From Eucalyptus grandis (Eukaryota; Streptophyta; Magnoliopsida; Myrtales; Myrtaceae), in contig NC_052614.1 of the NCBI RefSeq assembly GCF_016545825.1, positions 63,648,528-63,712,527 on the forward strand: a DNA stretch of 64,000 bases, given 5' to 3'. This document shows positions 1-11,975 of this stretch, piece by piece (position 1 is the first letter of the stretch; each line of letters begins with the position of its first letter). The notes beneath the pieces were generated by a model that worked only from the letters and a program-made list of their open reading frames with translations, had not been told where the DNA came from and made no database searches. The translations under genes and the position numbers were made by a program.

Positions 1-112
1 TCGATGCTTCCTCGTCCCCTTGGAGCAGAAGAGAACACTGCCGTTCTTCTCTGTGATCTTCTCAGCCCAATATATCTCTTAGAAACAGTGTTTGCAACGT
101 TGGGTGCCATTA

Positions 113-2860
113 GAGAGGATGATTATTCGCAAACAGAGTGAGGTTGAAGAAGATTTCTAGGATGTATTAGAAGGATCGTGAACGAGGGTTTTGTGAACGA
201 AAATTTGGCAACGCTTCAAGTGTAGAAAGAAGTGATTTTGACAGTTCCGAAAAAGTTTGAATTCTGAAAAAAGTATGTTTGTCGAATCTCTAACAGGCTA
301 ATATAGATGGAGGCGAGAAGAGGGGATAGAATCTCACTTTGTTATTTGTAGATGTAATTTCACTAAATTGACAACAATGGTAGTTCTAGATCCGTCCCAT
401 TAATATTGCAACTTAAGTATAGGGCCCCTTTGTTAAGCTTCAATTGAAACTCATTCATAGGCAACGGCTATGCGTATTTATTATGATTGCTCGGTCATAA
501 TGTACAACCGTCATAAGGTCATGTCAAAAGCCAATTTTCTATTTGTAGGCGTTGGAGGACAACCGTAAATGGATAGCGAGTTTGGTGCGGTCTAGTTAGA
601 CCTGTCCCTATAAATCCAAGCCACCCTAACCAAACTTATATTGATTTTGCATTAGCGACACCCTGTCAATTAAGGGCGACTGAATTTGGGGGGAATTATT
701 TTTGCCATATTTAGGGGGTGCTTCTCCCTCTACATAGGATTTTGTGATATTTGCGATTGATAGCAAGATTGATAGCAGACGGCTTGTCGCTTTTATTGAG
801 GTTCCAATAATGAGTACTGTTAAAAATCTGCCTATATGGATAATAAAAGACAAATAATCATCTAATAGAATTTGACATTGACATGGCTTTAAGTGAAATA
901 GTAATGATATCATTTTGTCTGGAAAATCATCTATTAGAACCTTGCCAAAAAGTAAATGTGGCATGCGGGTGTAAATTAAGGGTTTTGATGTCACAAGAAA
1001 AAGTTTAGAGTAAATATGTTATGGTTTGGGATTTTTTTATGTCACAAAGAAAAATTCGGTCTAAATATGTCATTGTGGATATATTTTGGGATTTTTTGTG
1101 ACTTTTTTCAATTTAAAATTTATTATATATATAAAAAAATATATCTCATAGTAAAAATTGCTAAATAAGCATTTAGGTTTATACATGAAAACTCCAAACT
1201 AATATATTTGTGATAAATTTATCAAAGTTACCCTAAGCTAATTATTTGACCATAAAAAATCACAAACTGGTACATTTATGACAAATTTACCATTTGTTAA
1301 TTTCCATTTAATTGAATTAATATCATAAAAAAATCACAAATCAGTACATTTATGACAACGAAGGTTAAAACTCCAAATTGGTATACCTGTCAACTATTAC
1401 GTGTCATATAGCGTAGCAATTTGTGGATAAAATTTAATGGAAATTAATGGAGAGTAAATTTGTCACGGGTACATAAGTTTCGGTTTTTTTGTGGTCAAAA
1501 AATTAGTTTAGAGTAAATTTATCACATATGTATCGGTTTTGGGTTTTTCGTGGCATTAACCCAAAGCATTTCGATGGCAGACATAACAATATGCCGACTA
1601 ATGAACAAAATTTATAACATGAAATGAATCAATTTAATGGTCTTCACAAAATTGTGCTACAATACTAGAAGCAGTTTTTGAGTGATAATTGTTCGTAAGT
1701 TCTAAACCTATTTAATGACCAATATTGTTATAAACTTTTAGTTTTATCAATTTAACTTTAAATATTTTGACGATTTTTCAATGTAATCTATATGGCTAAT
1801 ATTTGCCAGCAACAGTTAATGTGACCCTCTAGTTATTGTAGCGCTAACGTGGAAGATTTTTACAATTTTTTTAAATTTTTTATTTTTCTATTCTTTTCTT
1901 TTCTTTGTTTTTCCATTGTCCATCTTCTTGAAAGGGCTAGTGTAGGCCGATGGAGCCTTGAAGATGGCCTGCGCAAAATTGAAAAAATAAAATAAAAATA
2001 TCAGATATTTTAAAAAAATTACAAACATAGGACAATTAACGTCCACCTTAGCGATTTCTGACCCATATTGACCCGGAGAATTATATTAAAAAAGTCATCA
2101 AAATTTTATGACTAAATTAGTCAAACTGAAAAATTTAATATTGAAAAAGCATTGTACAATAGGTTTAGGACTCTTTAGATAATTTTGCCTTATTTTTCAA
2201 TAGAAAAAAATGGGATATATGCATTAGAAGTTATAAAAAATTATCATGAAAGTGCGATTAAGTCTTAAAACTTTTAAAAAGTGCAATTAAGTCATAAAAC
2301 TTGTCACCAATGTGCAATTAAGTCCTAAAACTTATTACAAAAGTACAATCGAGTCCTAAAACTTTCAAAAGGTGTTAATGGAAGGACTTGATTGAAATAA
2401 TTAGACAAGTTTTATGACTCAATTGCACTTTTGAATTGATGACTCAATTGGACTTTCGTGACAAATTTCAAGACTTGATTGCATTTTTTGAAAGTTTTAG
2501 AAATCAATAATACTTTTGACAAGTTTTAGAACTTTCAATACACTTATCCCGATGAAAAAGTAAAAACTTACAGAATTTTTGTGATATTTGGCCATCAAAC
2601 TATTTCTCTTTTGTCTACTAATGCTGATTTCCTTTTATTAGGAGACAATAGGTTTTATCGACTCATTTTAAAAAAAAAAAAAAAAGATTTAGTCGAAAGA
2701 TGCAAAAAGATTTCTAATCACGATGATAGTTGAATGCATGCGTGGGATCCTTCGAGAAATTTTGAGTAGATCCTAAGCACGAGATTCTTATTTATGCAAA
2801 TCAATAATCGCATTTCCAAGGCTATAAACTTTTTCTATGACCGGTGCTCAACAACAACAC
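113..2860. other. Upstream region of terpene synthase copy 1, no gene
   Basis: AT-rich non-coding DNA. It holds degenerate repeat motifs: runs of 'gtgcaattaagtcctaaaac' type around 2250-2540, and a stretch around 1000-1560 with repeated 'agtttagagtaaat' motifs. An open frame at 626-994 (-) is broken by G-run indels in the other duplicate, so I do not call it. Two stretches here (1769-1860 and 2034-2062) are missing from copy 2. Confidence 0.6.
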
Positions 2861-2864
2861 CATC

Positions 2865-2872
2865 TATATAAA
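2865..2872 (+). promoter_or_regulatory. TATA box of terpene synthase copy 1
   Basis: TATATAAA lies 40 bp upstream of the ATG at 2913 and is identical in the second copy (59291-59298). The spacing implies a very short 5' leader of roughly 10-20 nt. Confidence 0.7.
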
Positions 2873-2912
2873 GCGGGGTTAGCATACTGAGAGATTCACT
2901 ACAACTTTCGCA

Positions 2913-5900
2913 ATGGCTCTTCCTGCTTTGTTCACAAGCTTCGTCCCCTCCTCAATCAGCCATAACCAACCCTCTCTCTTGTCCTTTAGACACCCTCGTT
3001 GCTCCTCCTCCTCCTTCTCCTCAGGCGCTAAATCGGTGACATGTGCCGTGACGATCGAGAATCCAGAGATCGTGAGACGGTCGGCAAATTGGAAACCTAA
3101 TGTGTGGGACTACGAGTTTCTTCAGTCACTCAGAGTTGATTACACGGTAATGATCCTTTTTGGTACGGCACAATACCTAGCCTGGGTATGTTCTATGGAA
3201 AATGTTCACATCTCGGTCCTGAACTTTGTATTCCTTTTTTTTCCAATCTTGTCCTTGAACTTGTGGGAATTCCCTATCAAATTTCTTGGTCTATGGTTCT
3301 GGCAAATTGAAGCTCATGCGCGTGTCAAAGCTAGCGGAAAGTATGATGCAGAAAACTCGGTACAAGTTTTAACTTCAAGGATCATGTTGAGAAGGGGAAA
3401 AAACAACAACATAAGTTGAGGATCGTATGGGTGCTTTTCCCTACTTTCTTTTTACTTTGATGAGATAAGAGTCCACAACACCCAAAATGGCATAGAAATA
3501 AAAACGAAACTCTATTATGAATTAGATATAAGGATGTATCCTACTTGAGTACTTTTGTATACGACCAACCACTGCCACTCTATCGAATACGACCGACATA
3601 ACAATATTCCATAGAGATACTAATAAACTCGATCAAAATGGCATATTCTCAACAATGCTTACTGTGCTTATGTATTACTTTTGATTAAGATCTCATTTTT
3701 CTGAATGTTTCACGTGCCTAGGAGGATAAATATGCCGAGCAAGTCCAAAGGTTGAAGGAAGAAATCAAGGGTCTATTCAACAGGGAGATGAACCAGGTGG
3801 CCAAGCTCGAGTTCATTGACGTGGTTCAAAGACTCGGACTAGGATACCATTTTGAGACGGAGATAAAAAATGCTCTAAGTTCCATCTATGACAACACCGG
3901 ATATGCTCAGCTTTTGAACGATCTCTATGCAGTTTCCCTTGGATTCCGGTTACTTAGACAACATGGATACAACATACGGCAAGGTATTCACCGTATGGCT
4001 ACCCTTTTGCAAATCATGTTGATGCATAAAAAATTACCTTACCGTTCCTTTTTTTTGGACATATAGATGTGTTTCAACAATTTATGAACAAGACGGGCAC
4101 GTTCAACGAATCACTCAATAAGGATGTGAAGGGGCTTCTTGGTCTCTATGAAGCTTCTTTTCATGGATTGGAAGGTGAAACCATGTTTGATGAAGCGAGG
4201 AACTTTGCTTCTAAGCATCTAAAGGATCTAAACCTTGACAAAGTTCCCACTATGTTAGCGAGCTACGTGAGTCATACATTAGATATACCGATCCACTGGA
4301 GGCCAAATAAGTTGGAGGCTCGGTGGTTCATGGACATGTATGAGAAACAACAAGACATGATCCCTTCCTTGTTGCGATTGGCTAAATTAGACTTCAATCT
4401 AGTGCAATCAGTCCACAAGAAGGAAGTTAGCAATATGGCAAGGTATACACAAGCACTCTAAATATAAGTTCATGCAAACACCAAACATGTAGGAGCGCAT
4501 TTCGATCGACTTAGTTGTTGCATGGTAAATTTCTCAGGTGGTGGGTTGAACTTGGCGCAAACAAGATGACCTTCTTCAGAGACAGATTGGTGGAACACTA
4601 TTTTTGGAACTGCACCATGGTTTTTGAACCTCAATATACAGCTTACAGGGAAATGACGATGAAGCTCGCTTGTATGGTGACACTTATCGATAATGTTTAT
4701 GATGTATACGGAACATTGGAAGAACTCGAGCTCTTAACAGATTTTCTTGTTAGGTTAGTGTTATATGATTACTATCATCATTTTCCCTCATAACTATTGT
4801 TGCCAAGAGAAACGGCAAGCAATTAAATAGTCTCTGAATGACACAAGGGATACAACAAATTTTGATAGTTCTATGATATACATTCTCCGATGTATTTTGA
4901 ACATATCACTTTTTAAGTTAGATTTTTTTTCCCTCTATATAATCGATTGGTCTGGGCAATTAAGTAGTAGTAAGTACTAACCTTCATTGTTATTACTAAA
5001 AGTATATCGGGTGCTGGTAAAATTTACAAAATGTTGAAATGGTGATATCTTATCCAGGTGGGACATCACAGAAATCGATAAGCTTCCTCCAACAATAAGG
5101 GATAGTTACATGGCCTTGTACAACACGACCAACGAAATTGGGTATTGGACGATGAGAGAGCTAGGAATCAACACCATTCCTTACATGCGAAAAGTGGTAA
5201 TCTCACTGAATCTTTCACCTAATAATTTCTAGCCTGTGCAAGGCAACTCACTTTTCTACTTCTGACTTTCGTAATGAAACTTCTATTTAAACATCTGAGA
5301 ATTCAAAAAATGTACGAGAGAAGAATGTCCCCTGGCTTTGTCATTGACACGTTTTTCGAATTTCAATCCTCTAGTGGGCGGATGAATGCTAGGCATACAT
5401 AAAGGAGGCCCATTGGTATAACAAGGGCATCAAACCGACACTGAAGGAGTACATGGACAATGCGTTGGATTCAATCGGAGGGCCGATTATGCTATTGGGC
5501 AGCTACTTCCTAACCACGGACAAATTGACGGAAGAGGGGCTTGATTACGTGTCGAAAATCCCGAGTGTCATGCATTGCTCTGCCAAGATCCTTCGACTCA
5601 ACAATGATCTCAGTACCTCATCAGTAAATTACTTTGACGTTTATCTTTCTCCTTTTGTATAATTGCTTATGAAGAGAAAGCACGTCATTGATGGATTCAA
5701 AAATACGTGCTATTCTTTTTAATATGTTTGATAAGGATCCTGAGATTTATGTTTGTGAAACATCAATGTCATTCATGGTCAGTATGAATTGGCACGAGGA
5801 GACAACTTCAAGGCGCTAGAATGCTACATGAATGAAACTGGCGCCTCGGAAGAGGCCGCGCGAGAGCATGTCAAGCAAATGGTGCACGAGACCTGGAAGA

Positions 5901-6085
5901 GGATGAACAAAGATGTGTTTGAGGACTACCCTTACTTTGGGCTCGGGCCTTTTCTCGACGCTTGTCTGAACTTTGCACGAGCTTCTCAATGCTTTTACCA
6001 GTACGGAGATGGACACGGCCTTCCTGACAACGAAACAAAGGACCACCTTGTGAGGGCACTATTCGACCCTGTGCCCCTCGATTAG
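2913..6085 (+). pseudogene. Monoterpene synthase (TPS-b) pseudogene, copy 1
   Basis: Seven exons can be traced: 2913-3146, 3722-3983, 4067-4442, 4538-4753, 5058-5196, 5375-5623 and 5783-6085. All have GT/AG borders and the same lengths and phases as the intact copy at 59339. The N terminus is a Ser-rich plastid transit peptide followed by RR(x)8W (residues 55-65). Two lesions stand out. The DDxxD motif for metal/diphosphate binding reads D342-N343-V-Y-D346 (codon AAT at 4692-4694; the other copy has GAT). In exon 6 the codon after W-A-D-E-C is TAG (5390-5392) where copy 2 has AAG (Lys). The stop would leave 414 residues, without the second metal-binding motif NDLSTSSYE or the C-terminal helices. 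Frames after the stop remain open, so the decay looks recent. If the TAG were a sequencing error, the Asn change would still be expected to weaken catalysis. Confidence 0.9.
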
Positions 6086-7272
6086 GGATGCATATTATTG
6101 ACAGAGGTGTCGCTATTGGAGAGAGCCTATCGACTTATGTGTTATTATTAGCTTTTGGGCTGGGTGGCTCTAGAAGCTCTAAGACTTTGAAATTGTTGTA
6201 ATTGAAGCCTATACAATAGATGGGCGTTGTACGAGCTCCATAAAATTCGTCGGGGAACCTCATGCTATTCAAGGCTTTGAGTTGTGGTTGATATAAATAA
6301 TTGATAATAAAATTTGTGGTGATTATTGATATTGAATTTTTAGTCGTCGTGTCGAAAAGATAAAAAAATCAAGATTTTGGTTTCCGATCGTGATGGAGCC
6401 CATTTCTCACTAAAAAAAAAAAAATATTGTTTCTCATTTCTTTATTTTGTATTGTTACTTTTAAGGAATTTCCAATTCATTTTCGAGAAAAATTTGAAAA
6501 GTCAAATGGTTAACTTTCGAGTTGACTTTTTGGTCAATTCTTTGATCAAAAGTCAATCCCGAGTCGAAAATCGACTTTTCACCTAAATTTCACTTTCATA
6601 ATCAATTTTCCAAAAATTCAAAGATTTGACCAAAAATCAACATTTAAAAAAAAAAAAAAATCAACTAAAAGGTTGACTTTTGGTCAAACCTTTGATTAAA
6701 AAATAGAAAAAATAAAAAATCCATAAAAACACTTCTTTTAACGTCAATTTGATTTGTATGTCGAAAATTTCACAAAATTCAACTTGTTTTCCAAATTTTT
6801 CGATTTTAGGTTCTAAATTGTCCAAAAATGAAATTACTTTTATTTTAGTCACATTTAGGTGTAGTCCATTTTACGACATTTGGTCTAGGGACTATTTTAA
6901 ACCCATTCGTTCACTTGATTTTGCAAATTACCACATTGAAAGACAAGTCGCCATTTTGAGCCCTACTTAGAGGGCCAACAGATAATCGATTTTCACTTAT
7001 TTTCTTAAGATAGGTTCGAATATGAGACTAATTTTGAGAAATTCACATTAGAACTCCCCGATTTGAGGAATTTTAATCTCTTGAGTATAAGAAAATCAAG
7101 CAATCGAGTTTCAATTAGAGAAATTCAAGTTGACCCATTAAAGTCTATGGTTCAATTGTATGGACCTAGGTCCAATTTTAATATTGGATCTAAGTTCATT
7201 TTTTACCTGGGCTTGGATGCTTCAATTTAAAGCCAATTTGAATACATTAGATGATTCTACACATGGGTAATT
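6086..7272. other. 3' flank of terpene synthase copy 1
   Basis: No gene seen. The first ~200 bp should be 3' UTR. From about 6480 to 6720 there is a dense set of TTGAC/GTCAA words in both orientations (for example 'ggttgacttttggtcaaacc'), which can fold back on itself. Poly-A runs occur at 6411-6423 and 6646-6660. The whole stretch is duplicated at 62512-63679. Confidence 0.5.
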
Positions 7273-7507
7273 TGTCACGCCTCGATCCTCTGAACACGTG
7301 CCCATCCCTTTGCGATGGATTAATAGCGACGTCCCAAGACGCATCGCCGACCCATTCGTTTTAATGCACATGCGGAAGCAGATAAATAATCCCCAGACAA
7401 TAACATAATGAGATAGAAAAGTAGGGCCATAATTTTTCAAAACCAAACCACACTTATATATACATATCACGATTAGTCATATACAACACAAACTTATATA
7501 TATAAAA

Positions 7508-7538
<31 letters not shown>

Positions 7539-9842
7539 AAGTTCTACAAAACAGGGGTGGGCTTCACAAACTATGGGTCCTCGTCCTCCTCTCCATCATC
7601 CTCGATTTCGCCTTCTTCCACACACCAACTAGATCCTTTAGTAGACTGCACTAGGGACTCTGGTACTTCAAGAGCCGGGTCTACTACGTCTACGACCGAG
7701 CCTTGAGGAGGATCTGTTGTGTCCTTTCCAAAAGTGACCTCCAGAACGTACAGAGGAATCTCAGACTTCGGTATGGGACCCTCTCTCTGGCCATTCTGAG
7801 TCTGGTGGTACCACGATTTGTATCGGTGGGGCATCTTCTAGGTGAGACCCGCATCGACGCAGACGATGGACCTTACCAACTCATAAGTCCAGCCCCTAGG
7901 GCTCCCATGCAACAGAATATAGGATGTCTGCTTTGTAACCTTCTTAGGCCGTCCAAAAAACTCAGGAGCTGCCATCTAAGGACCTCAAATGTTATCCTAC
8001 AATGGGGTGAGACGACATCTCAGCGAGTTCTACTCCTTAAGACCTGACTAGGAAGAAAATACGCCCCAAGGGCTGCTTAAGCACAAACATAGGTTAGAGG
8101 ACTTACCTTGGCCTCAATTTCTTCTTGTAAGTCAGTTTAATTCGTAAACTCAATCAATCATTTCAATTCGCCAAATCAGATCAAACTATCGATCAATCGA
8201 CTCAGTCGATTATATGTCATCACGACCATCTCTTGGTTGGCCCAATCAATACTATCTAATAAGTCCAATCATGTCAGGACTGCTCCCTCTAAGCTGATAA
8301 TAAATAGTATAGCTCGCTCTAAGCTGATAAATAGTATATTGCTCTCTATCTAAGCTGACATATCAAGCCCGCGGGCGGATATAGTATACTAATAATACTC
8401 ACTTTAAGCTGATCAGGTATATTGCTTTCTATCTAAGCTAACATATCAAAGCCCGTAGGTTGATATAGTATACTGACATTGCTCACTCTAAGCTGATAAG
8501 GTATACTGCTCTCTTACTAAGCTTCCATATTAGAGTCCATGGGTTAATATAGTATACCACCCCAATCAAATAACCAATTCATCATTTTTATCATACTTAA
8601 TAAAAATACTTGTGTGTGGGTACATGGTCGGCCTTAGCCAAAATACAATATTTTCACTTTTGAACATCCCACTAATTTCAGCAATCCCAAAATAGATTTT
8701 TGGCATTGTAGACCGACGTTCGGTAATTTTCTAATTAATTACCAAAATTATCATTTTCTGAGATAATTACCCACAAACATCAATTACACTCAATTTGCAC
8801 CAAATAATAGTCAAATAAATAAACAGATCAAATCATTGAAATCAGCACGAAATTTCGGTCACCGGCTATCCTGGTATAATTTTCGGAAAATAAATAATCA
8901 ATTAAATAATTACGAAAAATAATTATTAAATGCAAATAAATAGAACTTAGGCCTGTAAAGCTTAATTAAAAGCTGAGATGGATCTAGAAAATTTCCGAAT
9001 CACTCTAGATAAATACTAAAGCTTGTCTAGGCCCTAATTACACTACTCTAACCACCTAACATGCAATAATAATAAATTAAATTTCTAATCTAATCTAACT
9101 ATCCACCTAATCAATACTTAGCCTAAACTAAACAACCCTCAAACGTCATTAACTTACTAAGTAAGAATTAGTGAGTGAAAATCACTTATTTAATGATCCG
9201 ATCGGATCAAAACGATGGGAGTGCGACGGGGATTGGAAAACTTCAAAGCGGGCTCGCCTTTCGAGGTCGGGAACACACTAAAAATGAGCTGAACAGTGCT
9301 GTGGAGACCCACTTAGCTTGCTCTCTATCTGGTGCTGGTTGGTGGCTGCTAAAGCTTCTCCGGTGGCTAACTGAGGGAGAGACGGGCTGAGATGGCTAAA
9401 CCGGGTCTAGGCAGGGCTGGACGACGCTTCACGGCAGCGGAGGGAGCTCTGGTGGTGGCGGGATGAGCTCGAGTAGCTCCGGAGGGGCCTGGGCTTGCGA
9501 CTGAGGTTGAACGATGGCCTGGAACGGTGGGGGACACGTGTGAGTAGGGTGAGGCGTGCGACTGCTACTGCTCGGGTTTCAGCGGTGGTGTGCGATGGTT
9601 GCGACGGTGGAGGGAAGTAGCTGGCTCTTCTTCTTGGTTTGCTGAGCTTCGAAGATGAAGAAGGAGGAGGAGAGAGGAATGCTCGACGGTGGGGAAGAAG
9701 GAGGGGGTAAGGGAACCACTTGGTTTCTCTCTCTTATCCCTTTGTTCCCTCAAACATGGCCTACCATGTGTGTTGTCTTCCACCACCTAATTCCAGCCCT
9801 CAAACCCTTCTAGAAGCCTATTGAAATGGTCCAAATGTTGAG
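7273..9842 (-). mobile_element. Truncated long LTR-like element (S1)
   Basis: It reads on the - strand and ends at TGTCACGCC (7273), matching the reverse complement of the right end of the 3.4 kb insertion at 51131-54526. Shared parts include the ~180 bp terminal block (7273-7450), a tandem array with GTATAC and AGCTGATA words (about 8280-8560) and the AT-rich block at 8600-9170. There is no coding capacity for reverse transcriptase. The other end is missing: at about 9843 the sequence jumps into copia pol. Length and TG...CA ends fit an LTR of a gypsy-type element with long LTRs (Tekay/Del-like is a guess). Short open frames inside (7571-7834, 7703-8047, 9565-9786) have no recognisable domains. 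Confidence 0.65.
7511..7538. repeat. (CTAT)n microsatellite
   Basis: About seven CTAT units inside S1. The duplicate at 63917-63960 has about eleven. Confidence 0.9.
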
Positions 9843-10996
9843 GGGCTGTTCGAGACACATGATAGGAGGTTCGAGTTATTTTATAAAAGTTGTTCAAATA
9901 AATTGTGGAAAAGTTTCCTTTAGTGGAAATAGAAAATGAAGAATTGTTGGATGTGGAACCATGAAAATTGGAAGCCTGACTATCAACAATGTCTCCATGG
10001 TGGAAAGTCTGAATTACAATCTACTCAGTATAAGTTAGCTTTGCGATACTGGATTCAAAATAAATTTCCAAGAAGGCATCTGTTCGGGAATGAGTAAAGA
10101 CTTCTCTCAATCTTTCATTGGACAAAGGCATGTGAACATTTACCTTATGGGTATAAAACTAGAAAGTTCTCAGTGTCTTATATCTATTCAAGATGAAGCA
10201 AATTTTTGGCATCAAAAGCTTGGTCATGTTAACATGAAGCAGAATGCCAAGATTTCTTCCAAGAAGCTTGTTCGTGGTCTTCCCAACCTGACTTATCAAA
10301 AGTCTGAATTATGCACTCCATGTGTATTGAGAAAACAGGTTAGAAGTTCATTTAAACCTGTAAATCAAGTTTCTAACAATCGAGCTTTGCAGCTTTTGCA
10401 TAAAGATCTCTTTGGACCAACCAGAACTCAAAGTATTGGTGGAAATAAATACTGCCTAGTAATCGTGGATCATTACTCTCGCTTTACTTGGGTTTACTTT
10501 CTAGTAAATAAGTTTGAAGCCTTCTCTCACTTCTCAAAGTTTGCCAAGAAGGTTTAGAATGAAAAATTATATGTTATTTCAAACATACGAATTGACCATG
10601 AAGGTGAGTTTGAAAATCAAGACTTTGCGAAATTTTGTGATGAATTTGGTTTCCAGCATGTTCTCTTCTCCATACACTCGAGAAAAAAATGGAGTCGTGG
10701 AAAGAAAGAATAGATCCTTACATGAGATGGCTAGAACCCTTTTAATTGAAAGCAACATATCCTTTCGATTTTGGGCAGAAGCAATTTCTACAGCTTGCTA
10801 CATCATCAACAAAGTGTTCTTAAGGCCTATTCTAGAGAAAACTCCATATGAAGTGTATAAAGGAAAGAAACCAAATGTTTCTTACTTTCATGTCTTTGGC
10901 TATAAATGTTCATTTGATCTTTTTCTTGATAGTGACCTGCAATTATAAGAACTCAAGTTTTATTTGATACCCACATTTTTTTGGGTCTAGGAGAGT
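9843..10996 (+). mobile_element. Ty1/copia pol fragment (protease end to integrase), broken
   Basis: The fragment begins inside the protease region (remnant of the C-S-R-H-M segment after the D-S-G site) and passes into the GAG-pre-integrase HHCC zinc finger (W-H-Q-K-L-G-H ... L-C-T-P-C, ~10205-10330). It continues into the integrase core. Typical copia words are visible: Y-S-R-F-T-W-V, K-N-G-V-V-E-R-K-N-R and the F-W-A-E-A block. It carries stop codons (for example the TAG at 10555-10557) and a frameshift near 10660, and the usual V-D-D-Y-S reads V-D-H-Y-S. Pol breaks off at about 10915. After ~80 bp comes a purine-rich stretch and then an LTR. It is closely related to the + strand element that follows, so both come from one family. 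Confidence 0.85.
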
Positions 10997-11961
10997 TGTT
11001 AGAGAAAACTCCTTTATTGTCTTAAAGCTGACAAAACGTTTTCAAAAGACTCGTTTGAAGACTTGCAGACTCAAGTGTTATAGTCTGAAGAACTCCAAAC
11101 TCTATCGTCAAAATCTGAAGACCGCCAAACTTTAATCTCAGAGTCTGCCCTCACTGACAGGTTCCAGATCGAAGAATGAAGACTTATCCAGATGCAGGAT
11201 TATTTTCAAGGATTCGGTTTGTATGGTTTGTGGAAGACCTTATGGCTGGATATAGCACTACTTGATTGATTATTCTTATTGGATTCAAGTCCGATATGAA
11301 GATCTTTTTGAAGGCGAACAAACTTGGAATGTTCAACTTATGGAAATCAAGATTCTGATTGTATGGATGAGCAAGATTGATGGGCTCTCATCACATTCCT
11401 AAAACAACTTGAGATCTCATTAATGATTCTGTCCAACGGGTAGATTGGAAGAACTCATTTGGAAAGTGCCAACGGTCATGAAGGCATGGAGGAGTATTTA
11501 AGGCGGATTCTCCAGCTGTTTGAAGTAGTATATGTGAAAGACAAATTTCAAAGTCTGAAGTTTTCTAGCTCTTTCCTTTCTCATTCATCGAGCTCAAAAT
11601 TATATACAAAAGAGAGAAAGTTTTAGTGAGACTTTGTGAGAGACTAGGAGAAACTCTTCACTGAAAAAGTCGAGATCACAAACTGTAAAATCTCTTTTGA
11701 TTCATAGTGAAATCTAGCTAGTGGGCTGTCAGTGTGGGAGAGTGGACATAGGCTTGATCTAAGCCGAACCACTATAAATCTTGTGTTTCTATTCTATTTC
11801 CTTAAATTCCTTATTTTAATTCATGATTTTATATAATTGTTTAAAGCTGATTACGTCCTTAGTCTATTATCTTCTAAAGGCAATTTACTTTCATTAAGTC
11901 TTGCAAAAAATTTTATTTACACCCATTCATCCCCCTCTAGGTGCTGATACTAGCCCTCTCA
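10997..11961 (+). mobile_element. Ty1/copia LTR, 965 bp
   Basis: It starts TGTTAGAGAAAACTCC and ends TAGCCCTCTCA. The same 965-bp LTR is found inverted at 45443-46407. A TATA-like 'agtatttaagg' lies near 11500. Internal copia sequence lies on both sides, so it serves as 3' LTR of the left fragment and 5' LTR of the right one. Confidence 0.85.
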
Positions 11962-11963
11962 AT

Positions 11964-11975
11964 TGGTATTAGAGC
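11964..11975 (+). other. Primer binding site (initiator Met tRNA)
   Basis: TGGTATTAGAGC follows the LTR end by two bases. It differs by one base from the usual plant copia primer site TGGTATCAGAGC. Confidence 0.85.

Larger units (their letters stand above)
1..7578 (+). repeat. Long direct duplication, left copy
   Basis: The first base of the window aligns with 56549, and 7578 aligns with the last base (64000), so the repeat runs off both edges. The copies share the terpene synthase exons and introns, the ~2.8 kb upstream, the 3' flank, the start of an LTR-like element (7273) and a CTAT microsatellite. Differences are scattered substitutions and small indels. The unit starts inside a retroelement ORF (1-112 is the end of the fragment seen whole at 55990-56660), so the true breakpoints lie outside what is visible. 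Confidence 0.95.

Noticed and set aside
626..994. 122-aa open frame on the - strand upstream of terpene synthase copy 1
   Set aside because: The duplicate at 57219-57545 is altered by changes in G-runs and ends differently. No domain, and composition fits AT-rich non-coding DNA.
2913..3419. Terpene synthase exon 1 read as a 168-aa single-exon protein
   Set aside because: The frame merely runs on through intron 1. The GT at 3147 and the AG at 3720-3721 join exons 1 and 2 in phase, and the family has this intron.
5816..6059. Two - strand frames opposite terpene synthase exon 7
   Set aside because: Shadows of the real + strand exon, present in both copies only because the exon is conserved.
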